Shown in pieces: positions 5,489-14,365 of a stretch of 64,000 bases of DNA (positions are counted from its first letter, which is position 1; each line of letters begins with the position of its first letter). Under the pieces are notes generated by a model. The model worked only from the letters and a program-made list of their open reading frames with translations, was not told where the DNA came from and made no database searches. A program made the position numbers and the translations under genes. The stretch is taken from NCBI GenBank assembly GCA_910576775.1, contig CAJTJV010000006.1:24194-88193 (forward strand), given 5' to 3'. This DNA comes from an uncultured Muribaculaceae bacterium (GTDB taxonomy: Bacteria; Bacteroidota; Bacteroidia; Bacteroidales; Muribaculaceae).

Positions 5489-8400
5489 ATGTCGAATTTC
5501 GTACACCTGCACGTCCATTCGCAGTACTCCGTCCTCGACGGTCTGTCGTCTATCGGCGGTCTGATAAAAAAGGCTGTCGCCGACGGTATGCCTGCCCTCG
5601 CCCTCACCGATCACGGCAACATGTTCGGTGCCAAATCTTTCTTCAACGACATAAAGAAGCACAACGGGAAGGTGAAAGACGATATCGCCAAGGCTCGCAA
5701 GGCTCTTGAAGAAGCTGAGAAAGAAGGACGCACAGAGGATGCCGAAGCCGCGCGCGCCGACATCGCAAAAGCCGAAAAGAAACGGCTCAAACCTATCCTC
5801 GGCTGTGAGATGTACGTCGCCAAAGGCTCAATGACAGACCGGAGCGACCCCAAGGACGGTGGAGCACACCTTATCGTGCTGGCCAAGAACGAGACAGGCT
5901 ACAAGAACCTTATCAAGCTCGTGAGCCGCGCATGGACCGAAGGCTTCTACCGCCATCCGCGTACCGACAAGGAACAGATTGCCGCCCATCACGAGGGACT
6001 TATCATCTGTTCGGCATGTCTCGGCGGGGAGATTCCACGCCTGCTGCGTAACGGCGATTTCGAAGCTGCCGACAAGGCCGTCGCCTGGTGGAAAAGTATT
6101 TTCGGCGAAGACTATTACATAGAGCTGCAGCGCCATAAGGCAACGATACCGCGTGCCAACCACGAAACGTATAATCTCCAGAAACAGATTGAGCCGCAAC
6201 TTATCGAGCTTGCCCGCAAACACGATATCAAAGTCATCGCATCCAACGACGTACATTTCGTGGACGAGAGCGATGCAGAGGCTCACGACCGCCTGATATG
6301 TCTTTCGACAAACCACCTTGTCAGCGATGAGAACCGCATGCTGTATTCCAAGCAGGAATGGTTCAAGACCACTGCAGAGATGGAGGCTGTATTCTCTGAC
6401 ATGCCCGAGGTCCTCTCCAACACACTCGAGATTGCCGAAAAAATCGAAGAATACGACATCGACCACGCCCCGATCATGCCAAATTTCGCCATCCCGGCGG
6501 AATTCGGCACTGAAGAAGAGTACCGCAGCCGAATCACCGAGCAGGAACTCTTCGACGAATTCACCCGCGACGAGAACGGCAATGTGATTCTCTCGCAGGA
6601 GGATGCGGAGAAAAAAATATCCAAACTCGGCGGCTACGAAAAGCTATACCGCATAAAATTCGAGGCAGACTACCTCAAGAAGATTACATATGAGGGTGCA
6701 GAGCGCCGCTACGGCTCGCCCCTCAGCCAGGAGGTCGACGACCGTATACGTTTCGAGCTGCACATCATGAAGACAATGGGTTTCCCGGGCTACTTTCTTA
6801 TCGTGGAGGATTTCATCCGCGTGGGACGCAGCATGGGCGTCAGCATCGGACCCGGCCGTGGCTCCGCAGCGGGTTCTGTCGTGGCCTATTGCCTCGGCAT
6901 AACACAGATCGACCCACTGAAATACGACCTTCTGTTCGAACGCTTCCTCAACCCCGACCGCATATCACTCCCCGATATCGACGTGGATTTCGATGACGAC
7001 GGACGCGAGACAGTGCTAAACTATGTCACAGAACACTACGGGGCCCCCAACGTGGCGCATATCATAACATACGGCACCATGGCGGCAAAATCCGCCATCA
7101 AGGATGTCGCCCGTGTCATGAACTTGCCGATACCGTTGTCGAACAAGCTCACCAAGCTTATTCCCAAGCATATGCCCGAGGATCCCAATAAGCCCGGCAA
7201 GGAACTCAAGCCTACCATCGACAACTGCATCCGGTACCTCCCGGAATTCCAGTCCGAGATGGAGAGCGACCCCACCGTCGACGAACTTATGCATTTCGCC
7301 GACAAACTCGAAGGCACTGTCCGCAATATCGGCGTCCACGCCTGCGGAGTCATAATCTGCCGCGACGACGTCACCGACTGGGTTCCTGTCAGCACCGCTT
7401 CCGACAAGAACGGCGACCGCATCCTCGTCACCCAGTACGAAGGACGCGTAATCGAAGACACCGGTCTTATCAAAATGGACTTTCTGGGTCTGAAGACCCT
7501 CTCCATTATCCGCGACGCCGTGGCAAACATAAAACATTCGCGCGGCATCGATATTGATATCGACACCATCCCCATCGACGACAAACTCACCTACGACCTC
7601 TATAGCCGCGGAGCGACAGTCGGTACATTCCAGTTCGAGTCGCCGGGTATGCAAAGGTACTTGCGCCAGCTCAGGCCGAGTGTCTTCGAGGATCTTATAG
7701 CCATGAACGCCCTGTACCGCCCGGGACCAATGGAAAACATTCCGGAGTTCATCGCCCGCAAGCATGGTGAAAGCAAAATTGAATACGATATACCCGAAAT
7801 GGAGGTATATCTCAAAGATACCTACGGCATTACCGTCTATCAGGAACAGGTGATGCTCCTGTCGCGCCTGCTGGCAGGATTCACCCGCGGCGAAAGCGAT
7901 ACCCTCCGCAAAGCCATGGGCAAGAAGCTTATCGAGAAGATGAACCACCTCAAAGGCAAATTCCTTGAGGGAGGAACCGCGAAAGGACACAATGCACAGG
8001 TACTCGAGAAAATATGGAAGGAATGGGAGAAATTCGCCTCCTACGCATTCAACAAGAGCCACGCCACCTGCTACAGCTGGGTCGCATACCAGACCGCATA
8101 TCTCAAAGCACACTACCCTGCCGAATTCATGGCTGCCGTACTGAGCCGAAACCTCGAGGATATCACCAAACTGACATTCTACATGGAGGAATGCCGCAAC
8201 ATGGGGCTTCAGGTGAAAGGGCCTGATGTCAACGAATCCTTCAGCAGCTTCAGCGTGAGCGAGCCTTCCGTTATACGCTTCGGCCTGATGGCAATAAAAG
8301 GCGTAGGCAACGACGTTGTGCGTGCAATTGTCGACGAGCGGGAAAACGGTGGCAAGTACACCGACATCTATGATTTCGTAGAACGTGTGCCGGCGCAGAG

Positions 8401-9307
8401 CATAAACCGCCGCGTATTCGACAACCTCGTACTCGCCGGAGCTTTCGACTGCTTCGAGAATACCAAGCGGGAGGACCTTGTCGCCGAAATCGGCAAAAAG
8501 GGAGAAACGGTATCCGAACTACTTCTGCGCTACGGCGCTCTTCGCCAACAGGAGACAAAGCAGGCCCAGAGCTCCCTCTTCGGCATGGACGACAGCGAGG
8601 TGCTCGACTCCGCACGCCCGAAGATTCCTTCGATGCCGCGCTGGGAAAACCTTACAAGACTCAACCGCGAGCGCGACCTTGTAGGGATGTACCTTTCCGG
8701 ACATCCGCTCGATCCATACTGGCTTGAAGTGAAATACGGCATGAGTTTCACGGCATCAGACAAAAATGAAACTGAAACCGCACTCCCACAGCCTGTGACT
8801 TTCGCCGGCATGGTAGTAGGAGTGGAAGAGAAGCGTACCCAGATAGGCACTATGACAATCCTCAAAATCGAGGATTTCTCCGCTACGGCTGAAATAACAC
8901 TTTTTGAAAAGCAGAAAGCCCAGTTCGCACCACTGTGCGTGCCCGGTGCCGCGGTATCGGTGACGGGAACATTCAAGAATGTCCGCAACAGGACAACCGG
9001 TGCCACCAACCTTCGTTTCTCGGTCGACCGCATCACAGACCTCAACGGAATGAAAGGAAAACTACTGGGCGACATCACCCTCACCCTCACCCCTCCGGAG
9101 GTGCCGGCGCTGGACGCTCTTCTATCCGACGAGATTACAATGAAAGCCCCTGCAGACATGACAAAAACACCTGTCAACATCGAGATCTTCTCATCCGAGC
9201 ATAGCCGCAAACTACGCTTCTCTTCGGCAATACGAGTGCCCATGACACGCAAATTCGTCGAAGAGCTTGAGAAACAGGGCTTCAATTTCGATATTGAAAA
9301 ACGATAA
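5489..9307 (+). CDS. dnaE: DNA polymerase III alpha subunit
   Basis: 1272 residues from the ATG at 5489 (MSNFVHLHVHSQYS); a GTG at 5441 would prepend 16 unrelated residues. This is the catalytic subunit of the replicative polymerase. The N-terminal PHP domain carries HLHVHSQYS (6-14) and DHGNMFG (41-47). The polymerase core has GPGRGSAAGSVVAYCLGI and the metal-binding PDIDVDF with Asp496, 498 and 500. Toward the C-terminus come a helix-hairpin-helix region (GLMAIKGVGNDVV) and an OB fold (FAGMVVGVEEKRTQIG). Residues about 61-99 are a Lys/Glu/Ala-rich coiled-coil-like insertion in the PHP domain, before KPILGCEMYV. It leads an operon with trxA (18-nt gap), nnr and a DUF4831 gene. Confidence 0.98.
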   Translation: MSNFVHLHVHSQYSVLDGLSSIGGLIKKAVADGMPALALTDHGNMFGAKSFFNDIKKHNGKVKDDIAKARKALEEAEKEGRTEDAEAARADIAKAEKKRLKPILGCEMYVAKGSMTDRSDPKDGGAHLIVLAKNETGYKNLIKLVSRAWTEGFYRHPRTDKEQIAAHHEGLIICSACLGGEIPRLLRNGDFEAADKAVAWWKSIFGEDYYIELQRHKATIPRANHETYNLQKQIEPQLIELARKHDIKVIASNDVHFVDESDAEAHDRLICLSTNHLVSDENRMLYSKQEWFKTTAEMEAVFSDMPEVLSNTLEIAEKIEEYDIDHAPIMPNFAIPAEFGTEEEYRSRITEQELFDEFTRDENGNVILSQEDAEKKISKLGGYEKLYRIKFEADYLKKITYEGAERRYGSPLSQEVDDRIRFELHIMKTMGFPGYFLIVEDFIRVGRSMGVSIGPGRGSAAGSVVAYCLGITQIDPLKYDLLFERFLNPDRISLPDIDVDFDDDGRETVLNYVTEHYGAPNVAHIITYGTMAAKSAIKDVARVMNLPIPLSNKLTKLIPKHMPEDPNKPGKELKPTIDNCIRYLPEFQSEMESDPTVDELMHFADKLEGTVRNIGVHACGVIICRDDVTDWVPVSTASDKNGDRILVTQYEGRVIEDTGLIKMDFLGLKTLSIIRDAVANIKHSRGIDIDIDTIPIDDKLTYDLYSRGATVGTFQFESPGMQRYLRQLRPSVFEDLIAMNALYRPGPMENIPEFIARKHGESKIEYDIPEMEVYLKDTYGITVYQEQVMLLSRLLAGFTRGESDTLRKAMGKKLIEKMNHLKGKFLEGGTAKGHNAQVLEKIWKEWEKFASYAFNKSHATCYSWVAYQTAYLKAHYPAEFMAAVLSRNLEDITKLTFYMEECRNMGLQVKGPDVNESFSSFSVSEPSVIRFGLMAIKGVGNDVVRAIVDERENGGKYTDIYDFVERVPAQSINRRVFDNLVLAGAFDCFENTKREDLVAEIGKKGETVSELLLRYGALRQQETKQAQSSLFGMDDSEVLDSARPKIPSMPRWENLTRLNRERDLVGMYLSGHPLDPYWLEVKYGMSFTASDKNETETALPQPVTFAGMVVGVEEKRTQIGTMTILKIEDFSATAEITLFEKQKAQFAPLCVPGAAVSVTGTFKNVRNRTTGATNLRFSVDRITDLNGMKGKLLGDITLTLTPPEVPALDALLSDEITMKAPADMTKTPVNIEIFSSEHSRKLRFSSAIRVPMTRKFVEELEKQGFNFDIEKR

Positions 9308-9325
9308 CAGCATAAATTTACAGAA

Positions 9326-9643
9326 ATGACTTTTACAGATTCCAACATCAATGAGATAATAGCATCGGGAAAGCCGGTAGTTGTAGATTTCTGGGCCACA
9401 TGGTGCGGCCCCTGCATGGCAATGGCTCCTATTGTTGAAGAAATAGCCAAGGAATACGAAGGCCGCGTTGTAATCGGCAAATACAACTGCGACGAAGAAA
9501 ACGATTTCGCTACAGAATGTGGAATCAGAAGCCTTCCGACCCTTCTATTCTTCAAAAACGGAGTAAAAACCGATATCCGCCTCGTCGGCGGACAGAAAGC
9601 CGACGCCATCCGCGCTAAAGTCGAAGCTCTACTCGCTCTCTGA
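9326..9643 (+). CDS. trxA: Thioredoxin
   Basis: 105 residues, a single-domain cytosolic thioredoxin without signal peptide. The redox site is WCGPC (Trp26, Cys27, Cys30) after VVDFWAT, and the cis-proline region is IRSLPTLLFFKNG. It reduces disulfides in ribonucleotide reductase and other targets. It sits 18 nt after dnaE and 5 nt before nnr; co-expression with the polymerase would fit its role in supplying deoxynucleotides, but that link is inferred. Confidence 0.97.
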   Translation: MTFTDSNINEIIASGKPVVVDFWATWCGPCMAMAPIVEEIAKEYEGRVVIGKYNCDEENDFATECGIRSLPTLLFFKNGVKTDIRLVGGQKADAIRAKVEALLAL

Positions 9644-9648
9644 CAGCA

Positions 9649-11265
9649 ATGAAGAATATATACTCTCCTGCCGACATAAAACGCATAACCGAAGCGACTA
9701 TCGGCCGGCTTGAGGACATCGAGACCCTTGAGCCGGCTCATCGCGACGCTATGATGAACCGTCGCTCCGCTTTCATCGAAGAGGTCGGAGGCGCCGTAGC
9801 CGACGAAATTCTCGAGTTCCGAGGACATGGTCGGGGCGATATTCTCGTCTTCGCCGGCGACGGCATATGCGGCGCCTACGCCCTGGAATGCGCGTCGGCT
9901 CTCGCTGCAGAGGGTGTAAAATCCAAGGTTATTCTTTTCAATATCGGAGGCAATCTGCTCAGCGCCGACACGGTAGCAGCACGCGACAAATTCATTGCCG
10001 CCGCCGGTCGCGACGCTCTGAACGAGGTTATAAATCCGGGACAGGATTTCCAGATGCCGCATATATCACGACGCACAACAGTTGTTGACGGTATCTTCGG
10101 CAGCGACTACGGGAAGCCTCTCAAAGGCGGCTATCAGGCCGTGGCACGCTATATCAACGAGCATAACGCCCATGTAGTGGCAATCGACGTGCCGTCGGGC
10201 ATGACTACCGACCTGGCAGTAGGAATGATTAACCGTAATATCGTCCATGCAGAGCTTACTCTCACCCTCGTAGGGCCGACATTGTCATTCTTCATGCCCG
10301 AGAACTATGAGCTGACAGGCCGGTGGAGAGTTCTCCCTGTTGCATTCGACGAAAAAGCGATGAACGAGACTCAGTGCTCGGCGCACCTCGTCGACTCCGG
10401 CGCCATAAACACCGTTCTTCCCAAACGCTCGCGCGCCGCATCGAAAAACGACCTCGGCCACACCCTTGTCTTCGCAGGCTCGTACGGCATGCTCGGGGCC
10501 GCCGTGCTCGCCACCCGTGCCGCCACACATTCGGGCTGCGGAAAGGTGACATGCCACGGACCGCGCTGTGCGTTCTTTGTTCTCCAGACCACAGTACCGT
10601 CGGCAATGTTCACAACCGATGGCTCCGATATCGATATCAGGCATTTCGACGATCCCTTCGACGCAGACGGTGTAGCTGCCGGGCCTGGCATAGGCCGCTC
10701 CGAAGCGACAGCAGCAGGACTGGAAAACTTTCTTAAAAGCTGCTATGCCTCGCGCAAGCCTCTCGTGCTTGACGCAGATGCCCTCAACATCATCGCCGAG
10801 CACCCATCTATGCTCGATTTCATCCCTCCACGTTCCATAATCACTCCCCACGCCGGCGAATTCGACCGTCTTTTCGGCGTACAGAACTCACAGGGCACAC
10901 GTCTGCTGCTCGCTCTCGAGATGTCCGCACGGTTGAAAATAACAATCGTCCTCAAAGGGCCTTGGACAGCGACCGTATGGGCCGACGGCTCTGTACTCGT
11001 CAACACCTCCGGAACCGAAGCTCTTGCCACGGCGGGAAGCGGCGACGTTCTGACCGGACTCATGGCCGGACTCGTAGCACAGAAAATGGCACCGGAAGTA
11101 GCTGCGGTAGCTGCGGTCTACGTCCACGGGGTTGCCGGCCGTCTCGCCGCCGAACGCAGCGGCATCGCCGGAACGACAGCAGAGGACATCGCAGCCTTCA
11201 TAGGCCCTGCAATCGACACTATACTTAACCGGCGCTCCGACGCCTCTAAAACCACCGGAAAATGA
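9649..11265 (+). CDS. nnr: Bifunctional NAD(P)H-hydrate epimerase / ADP-dependent dehydratase
   Basis: 538 residues, the usual length of the fused YjeF protein. The N-terminal half (about 1-225) is the epimerase, with ILVFAGDGICGAYALECA (the nucleotide-binding loop) and VVAIDVPSGMTTD. The C-terminal half (about 240-530) is the ribokinase-like dehydratase, with HTLVFAGSYGMLGAAVLATR, GIGRSEA, PLVLDADALNI, IITPHAGEFDRL and GSGDVLTG (about 463-470). Together they repair hydrated NADH and NADPH. The gene begins 5 nt after trxA, and its stop overlaps the next ATG (11262-11265). Confidence 0.96.
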   Translation: MKNIYSPADIKRITEATIGRLEDIETLEPAHRDAMMNRRSAFIEEVGGAVADEILEFRGHGRGDILVFAGDGICGAYALECASALAAEGVKSKVILFNIGGNLLSADTVAARDKFIAAAGRDALNEVINPGQDFQMPHISRRTTVVDGIFGSDYGKPLKGGYQAVARYINEHNAHVVAIDVPSGMTTDLAVGMINRNIVHAELTLTLVGPTLSFFMPENYELTGRWRVLPVAFDEKAMNETQCSAHLVDSGAINTVLPKRSRAASKNDLGHTLVFAGSYGMLGAAVLATRAATHSGCGKVTCHGPRCAFFVLQTTVPSAMFTTDGSDIDIRHFDDPFDADGVAAGPGIGRSEATAAGLENFLKSCYASRKPLVLDADALNIIAEHPSMLDFIPPRSIITPHAGEFDRLFGVQNSQGTRLLLALEMSARLKITIVLKGPWTATVWADGSVLVNTSGTEALATAGSGDVLTGLMAGLVAQKMAPEVAAVAAVYVHGVAGRLAAERSGIAGTTAEDIAAFIGPAIDTILNRRSDASKTTGK

Positions 11266-12356
11266 AAACAACCCGCATCCTCGCAGCCGCTCTCGCAGCC
11301 TCTCTGGCCTTTGGGGCCGCTGCTCAGACATCGCAGAAACTCTCTGCCGGAAAAGCAAACGACTACGGTCTGATATACAGCCTTCCGGTAACCGCTCTCG
11401 ACATATATATCGAAGCCGAACTCAACGAGGAGCACCCCGGAGAATTCCATAACTACGCTAAGCGTCATCTCGGAATCACCGATGCCATAACCGAGGACCG
11501 GCTTTCTGCAAATATGCGCAGCGTGATAATCGTACCCCGCGGCATCGCCACCGACAGAAACCGCCAACTGGCACAATTCAAATCCGGTTCTTCCGTCTTC
11601 ATAACACTCACCCCGGAGAATCTGCCGTTGGGTATAAACACCGACGAGACTGTCGACAAAGCCCCCGTACAGATTCCCGTGGCGCGAGAAGCAGCCCCAT
11701 CGCCGCTTGAAGGCGAAGGAGCCCGTCAGGCAATAACCTCCGACATGGCACGCAGCGGCTCAACAGCAAAGAAAGCCGAACTCGCAGCACAGCGCATATT
11801 CGAACTGCGTGAGACGCGCTCCGACATCCTGTCAGGGGAAGCAGAGAATCCTCCGGCCGACGGCACGGCAATGCAGCTTGTACTCGACAATCTCTCCGCA
11901 CAGGAAGCCGCGCTCACCGCTATGTTCGCAGGCACGAAATCGACACGCACGGTAGTGGAGAAAGTGACGGTGATTCCCGACAGCATCGATATCGACGGCC
12001 GCGTCATCGCACGTCTGTCCGCAGTAGACGGCATCATCAGCCCCGACGACCTCTCGGGCATGCCTATCACTATCGACGTGAAGGTTGTCGAGCAGGGCAA
12101 GCTTCCCGTCAACGAAAAGGGAGAGACCAAGACCTTCCCCAAAGGCGGCGTTGCCTACTGCGTACCGGGCACTGCCATGGTAAACGTGAAATGCAGTGGC
12201 CGTACAGTAGCGTCGGCCGACGTCACACTCTCTCAGCTCGGCGTAGTGTTCGGCCTCAATCCCAACCTTTTCACGGACAAGAAAGAACCGTACAAAGTGA
12301 TTTTCGACCCCTCGACAGGGGCAGTCGTAGAGCTGGCTCCCATAGCCGGAGAATAG
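11262..12356 (+). CDS. DUF4831 family secreted protein
   Basis: 364 residues. MKTTRILAAALAASLAFGAAAQ is a signal peptide with cleavage near residue 22. The body matches my recollection of DUF4831: GLIYSLPVTALDIYIEAE, a central helical stretch with AAQRIFELRETRSDIL, and a C-terminal KGGVAYCVPGTAMVNVKC region ending in a GAVVEL segment. The function is unknown; such proteins are expected in the periplasm or outer membrane of Bacteroidetes. The ATG overlaps the nnr stop, so it is the last gene of the dnaE operon, with a strong hairpin 42 nt after its stop. Confidence 0.82.
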   Translation: MKTTRILAAALAASLAFGAAAQTSQKLSAGKANDYGLIYSLPVTALDIYIEAELNEEHPGEFHNYAKRHLGITDAITEDRLSANMRSVIIVPRGIATDRNRQLAQFKSGSSVFITLTPENLPLGINTDETVDKAPVQIPVAREAAPSPLEGEGARQAITSDMARSGSTAKKAELAAQRIFELRETRSDILSGEAENPPADGTAMQLVLDNLSAQEAALTAMFAGTKSTRTVVEKVTVIPDSIDIDGRVIARLSAVDGIISPDDLSGMPITIDVKVVEQGKLPVNEKGETKTFPKGGVAYCVPGTAMVNVKCSGRTVASADVTLSQLGVVFGLNPNLFTDKKEPYKVIFDPSTGAVVELAPIAGE

Positions 12357-12397
12357 ACGCTACGCGAAGACTCTTGTGTACATCCGACCACTAAAAA

Positions 12398-12428
12398 GCA
12401 TAGCTGCGGCACAGTACCGCAGCTATGC
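12398..12428 (+). terminator. Perfect 12-bp hairpin after the DUF4831 gene (also repeat module Q)
   Basis: GCATAGCTGCGG (12398-12409) and CCGCAGCTATGC (12417-12428) are perfectly complementary around a 7-nt loop and are followed by TGCCTTTTGTTG. It is placed to end the dnaE operon and, read from the other side, the convergent carbonic anhydrase operon. Its sequence resembles module Q of the repeat array at 2542-2571, so this may be a mobile repeat that serves as a terminator. Confidence 0.7.
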
Positions 12429-12528
12429 TGCCTTTTGTTGCGATTTCAACTATTCCGACCGCTAAAACGCTCTGCGACTCCCGATGAGTCGGCACGGATT
12501 TCGCGTTGCGGACTATATTTTATACACG

Positions 12529-12771
12529 TCAGAGCGGGCTCTTGTCGCGTTCCGACTCGCGGCGGTCTTCTGCGGCGCGACGTTTCAGGATAGCCTGCAT
12601 ACGCGGACTATTCATAACGTCGGGATCCGAACCGGCGAAAAAGGCATCGAGCCGGGCATCCAGTTCTTCATCGGATGATACCGGAGTCGCGAGCAAGGCG
12701 TCAAGGCGCTCTGCGAGTACGGAATCAACCTCCGGTTGCTTACCAAAAGCGTCTTCTACGTCTTCTTTCAT
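12529..12771 (-). CDS. Small acidic protein of unknown function
   Basis: 80 residues, mostly charged and predicted helical, with repeated phrases (LAERLDALL, DARLDAFF) and a C-terminal basic helix MQAILKRRAAEDRRESERDK. There is no signal peptide or membrane segment. It starts 36 nt after the end of the upstream secreted-protein gene in the same direction and ends at a convergent junction. I recognise no family. Its size, operon-like position and amino-acid balance make it a likely but unproven gene. Confidence 0.55.
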   Translation of the reverse strand: MKEDVEDAFGKQPEVDSVLAERLDALLATPVSSDEELDARLDAFFAGSDPDVMNSPRMQAILKRRAAEDRRESERDKSPL

Positions 12772-12807
12772 GATATGGCTGAACTTGGCTTAGACTACAG
12801 GTATTTT

Positions 12808-13701
12808 TTATTTCTTGACACTGACGGGCTTCCACTCCTGCTTGTCCTTGAAAAGCGAATGGTCGCGGCTCGAACCTCCGAGTTTCCACGTTTTTTCGCT
12901 GTCTTCAGTTTTCCAGTCTATATGGATTGTGATGCGCGGAGAGCCTTCAACCGAATTGAGGATATATATGCCTTCCTTGATGAAATTCTCATCATAGCCC
13001 TTGAAAATACGGAACAATTCCACTTTTCCGTTTTTATAAAAACGCATTTCCTCACACAGGTCGTCGTCCCATACATTGCGATACGTACGGCGGAAAGTTG
13101 TGCTGACAGGTTTTCCTTCTTTTTTTGTTTTACTACCCGCAGAAACTCTTGCCGCAGTTTCTGCTATTTCAAATAATTCGTCCATTTCTTTTTCAACTTC
13201 ATTATATTGCTGCATCAGGGCATCGATATCATCGACGCCGGCATCTGCTTTGGACTCTGTATTTACTTTAAGCAGATGCGGCTGTGTAGACGCAAGGCTC
13301 TCGTATGTACCGCCAACTATGCGGAACATCTCAACGGTATAATAAAGTTTACCGCCGTCCTTCCCCATATGGAGCTGATCTATGGGAATGCAGATATCAA
13401 GTGAGGGGTCTGAAACGGAACTGTCAAGGCTATAGGGAGTATTTGCCGCCACCTGGCCGTTTGCGGCTTCATAGAGCTTGTCGTCGCTCTTGAGTGCGTT
13501 CATCCATTCGTCATAGAAATAGACGGCGATAAGAAGATCCAGATTGTTGACACCGGACTTCGACCAGTCGATTTCGGGGACGACCTCACAGCATACTTTG
13601 TCTTCGGTCTGCGATGCGACGGCACGCAACGAGCACCAGTCGGCGGCTGAGGCTGAGAATGCGAATACTATGGAAGCAAAAAGCACTGATAACTTTTTCA
13701 T
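12808..13701 (-). CDS. Secreted protein of unknown function
   Basis: 297 residues. MKKLSVLFASIVFAFSASAADW is a clear signal peptide. Residues about 30-135 look like an Ig-like beta domain; about 150-180 is a helical acidic segment (DDIDALMQQYNEVEKEMDEL) that may form a coiled coil; the C-terminal part (about 200-290) is again beta-rich (MRFYKNGKVELFRIFKGYDE, ITIHIDWKTED). I recognise no family. It lies 27 nt downstream of the carbonic anhydrase gene, same strand, so the two are probably co-transcribed. Local AT content is higher than in the neighbouring dnaE operon. Confidence 0.7.
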   Translation of the reverse strand: MKKLSVLFASIVFAFSASAADWCSLRAVASQTEDKVCCEVVPEIDWSKSGVNNLDLLIAVYFYDEWMNALKSDDKLYEAANGQVAANTPYSLDSSVSDPSLDICIPIDQLHMGKDGGKLYYTVEMFRIVGGTYESLASTQPHLLKVNTESKADAGVDDIDALMQQYNEVEKEMDELFEIAETAARVSAGSKTKKEGKPVSTTFRRTYRNVWDDDLCEEMRFYKNGKVELFRIFKGYDENFIKEGIYILNSVEGSPRITIHIDWKTEDSEKTWKLGGSSRDHSLFKDKQEWKPVSVKK

Positions 13702-13728
13702 GATTGGCTGATTTAAAATAGTGAATTA

Positions 13729-14280
13729 TTATTCTTCCCTATCCAACGGAGTGAGTTCTCCGGTGGTGGAATCCATGATATATCCAGCTACGCGGACATC
13801 GGCGGACATCAGGGGATGCCTGGCAATCAGGTCTACGGTCTCCTTGACGGCATCTTCAGTATCAGCAAAGCCTTTGAGCCACCCGTCAAGGTCAATTCCG
13901 CAATGACGCATAAGTGTGATATGTTCTTCGCTGACTCCACGGCTACGCATAAGTTCCAGCATATGGGCGGCGTCCATACCCTGTACGCCGCAGCCTGTAT
14001 GTCCGATAACCATCACTTCGTTGACACCCAGCTCATAGACAGCGACAAGAATGGAGCGCATTGTCGAATCGAAAGGATTCGTTATTGTACCTCCCGCATT
14101 CTTGATAAGTTTAACATCTCCGTTGCGTATGCCCAGGGCAGCCGGAAGAAGCTCGACGAGACGGGTATCCATACATGTGACAATGGCTATACGCTTATCG
14201 GGGTATTTCGACGTCGCAAAACGTCCGTAGGCACCTTCTGCGACAAAACGGCGGTTATATTCAAGTATTTCCTCTATCAT
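13729..14280 (-). CDS. Beta-class carbonic anhydrase
   Basis: 183 residues. It interconverts CO2 and bicarbonate, using zinc held by two cysteines and a histidine. The ligands are visible as Cys36 with the Asp38-Arg40 dyad (TCMDTR) and His94-Cys97 (VIGHTGCG). The short length and the RIAIVTCMDTRL phrase fit the compact branch of beta enzymes. It starts 86 nt after the rplQ stop, beyond a strong hairpin terminator, so it is probably a separate unit. In gut anaerobes such enzymes supply bicarbonate for carboxylations; the role here is inferred. Confidence 0.9.
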   Translation of the reverse strand: MIEEILEYNRRFVAEGAYGRFATSKYPDKRIAIVTCMDTRLVELLPAALGIRNGDVKLIKNAGGTITNPFDSTMRSILVAVYELGVNEVMVIGHTGCGVQGMDAAHMLELMRSRGVSEEHITLMRHCGIDLDGWLKGFADTEDAVKETVDLIARHPLMSADVRVAGYIMDSTTGELTPLDREE

Positions 14281-14310
14281 GATTCTTTATCCGTTGAGGG
14301 TATGAATATT

Positions 14311-14345
14311 CAAAAGAGGATACTCTTGACGGGCATCCTCTTTTG
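14311..14345 (-). terminator. Terminator of the ribosomal block after rplQ
   Basis: CAAAAGAGGAT and ATCCTCTTTTG form a perfect 11-bp stem around a 13-nt loop, 21 nt after the rplQ stop. In the minus direction the stem ends in a CTCTTTTG run. It marks the end of the 31-gene translation block and separates it from the carbonic anhydrase gene. Confidence 0.8.
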
Positions 14346-14365
14346 ATATCTGTTGTTTCCGCTAA

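Noticed and set aside
7016..8113. 365-codon antisense frame inside dnaE
   Set aside because: The plus strand encodes the DnaE polymerase core with all motifs; the antisense product shows no recognisable pattern.
8530..10062. 510-codon open frame antisense to dnaE, trxA and nnr
   Set aside because: It crosses three real genes, has low-complexity Ser/Arg/Val-rich composition typical of reverse-frame reading of biased codons, and has no domain or start context.
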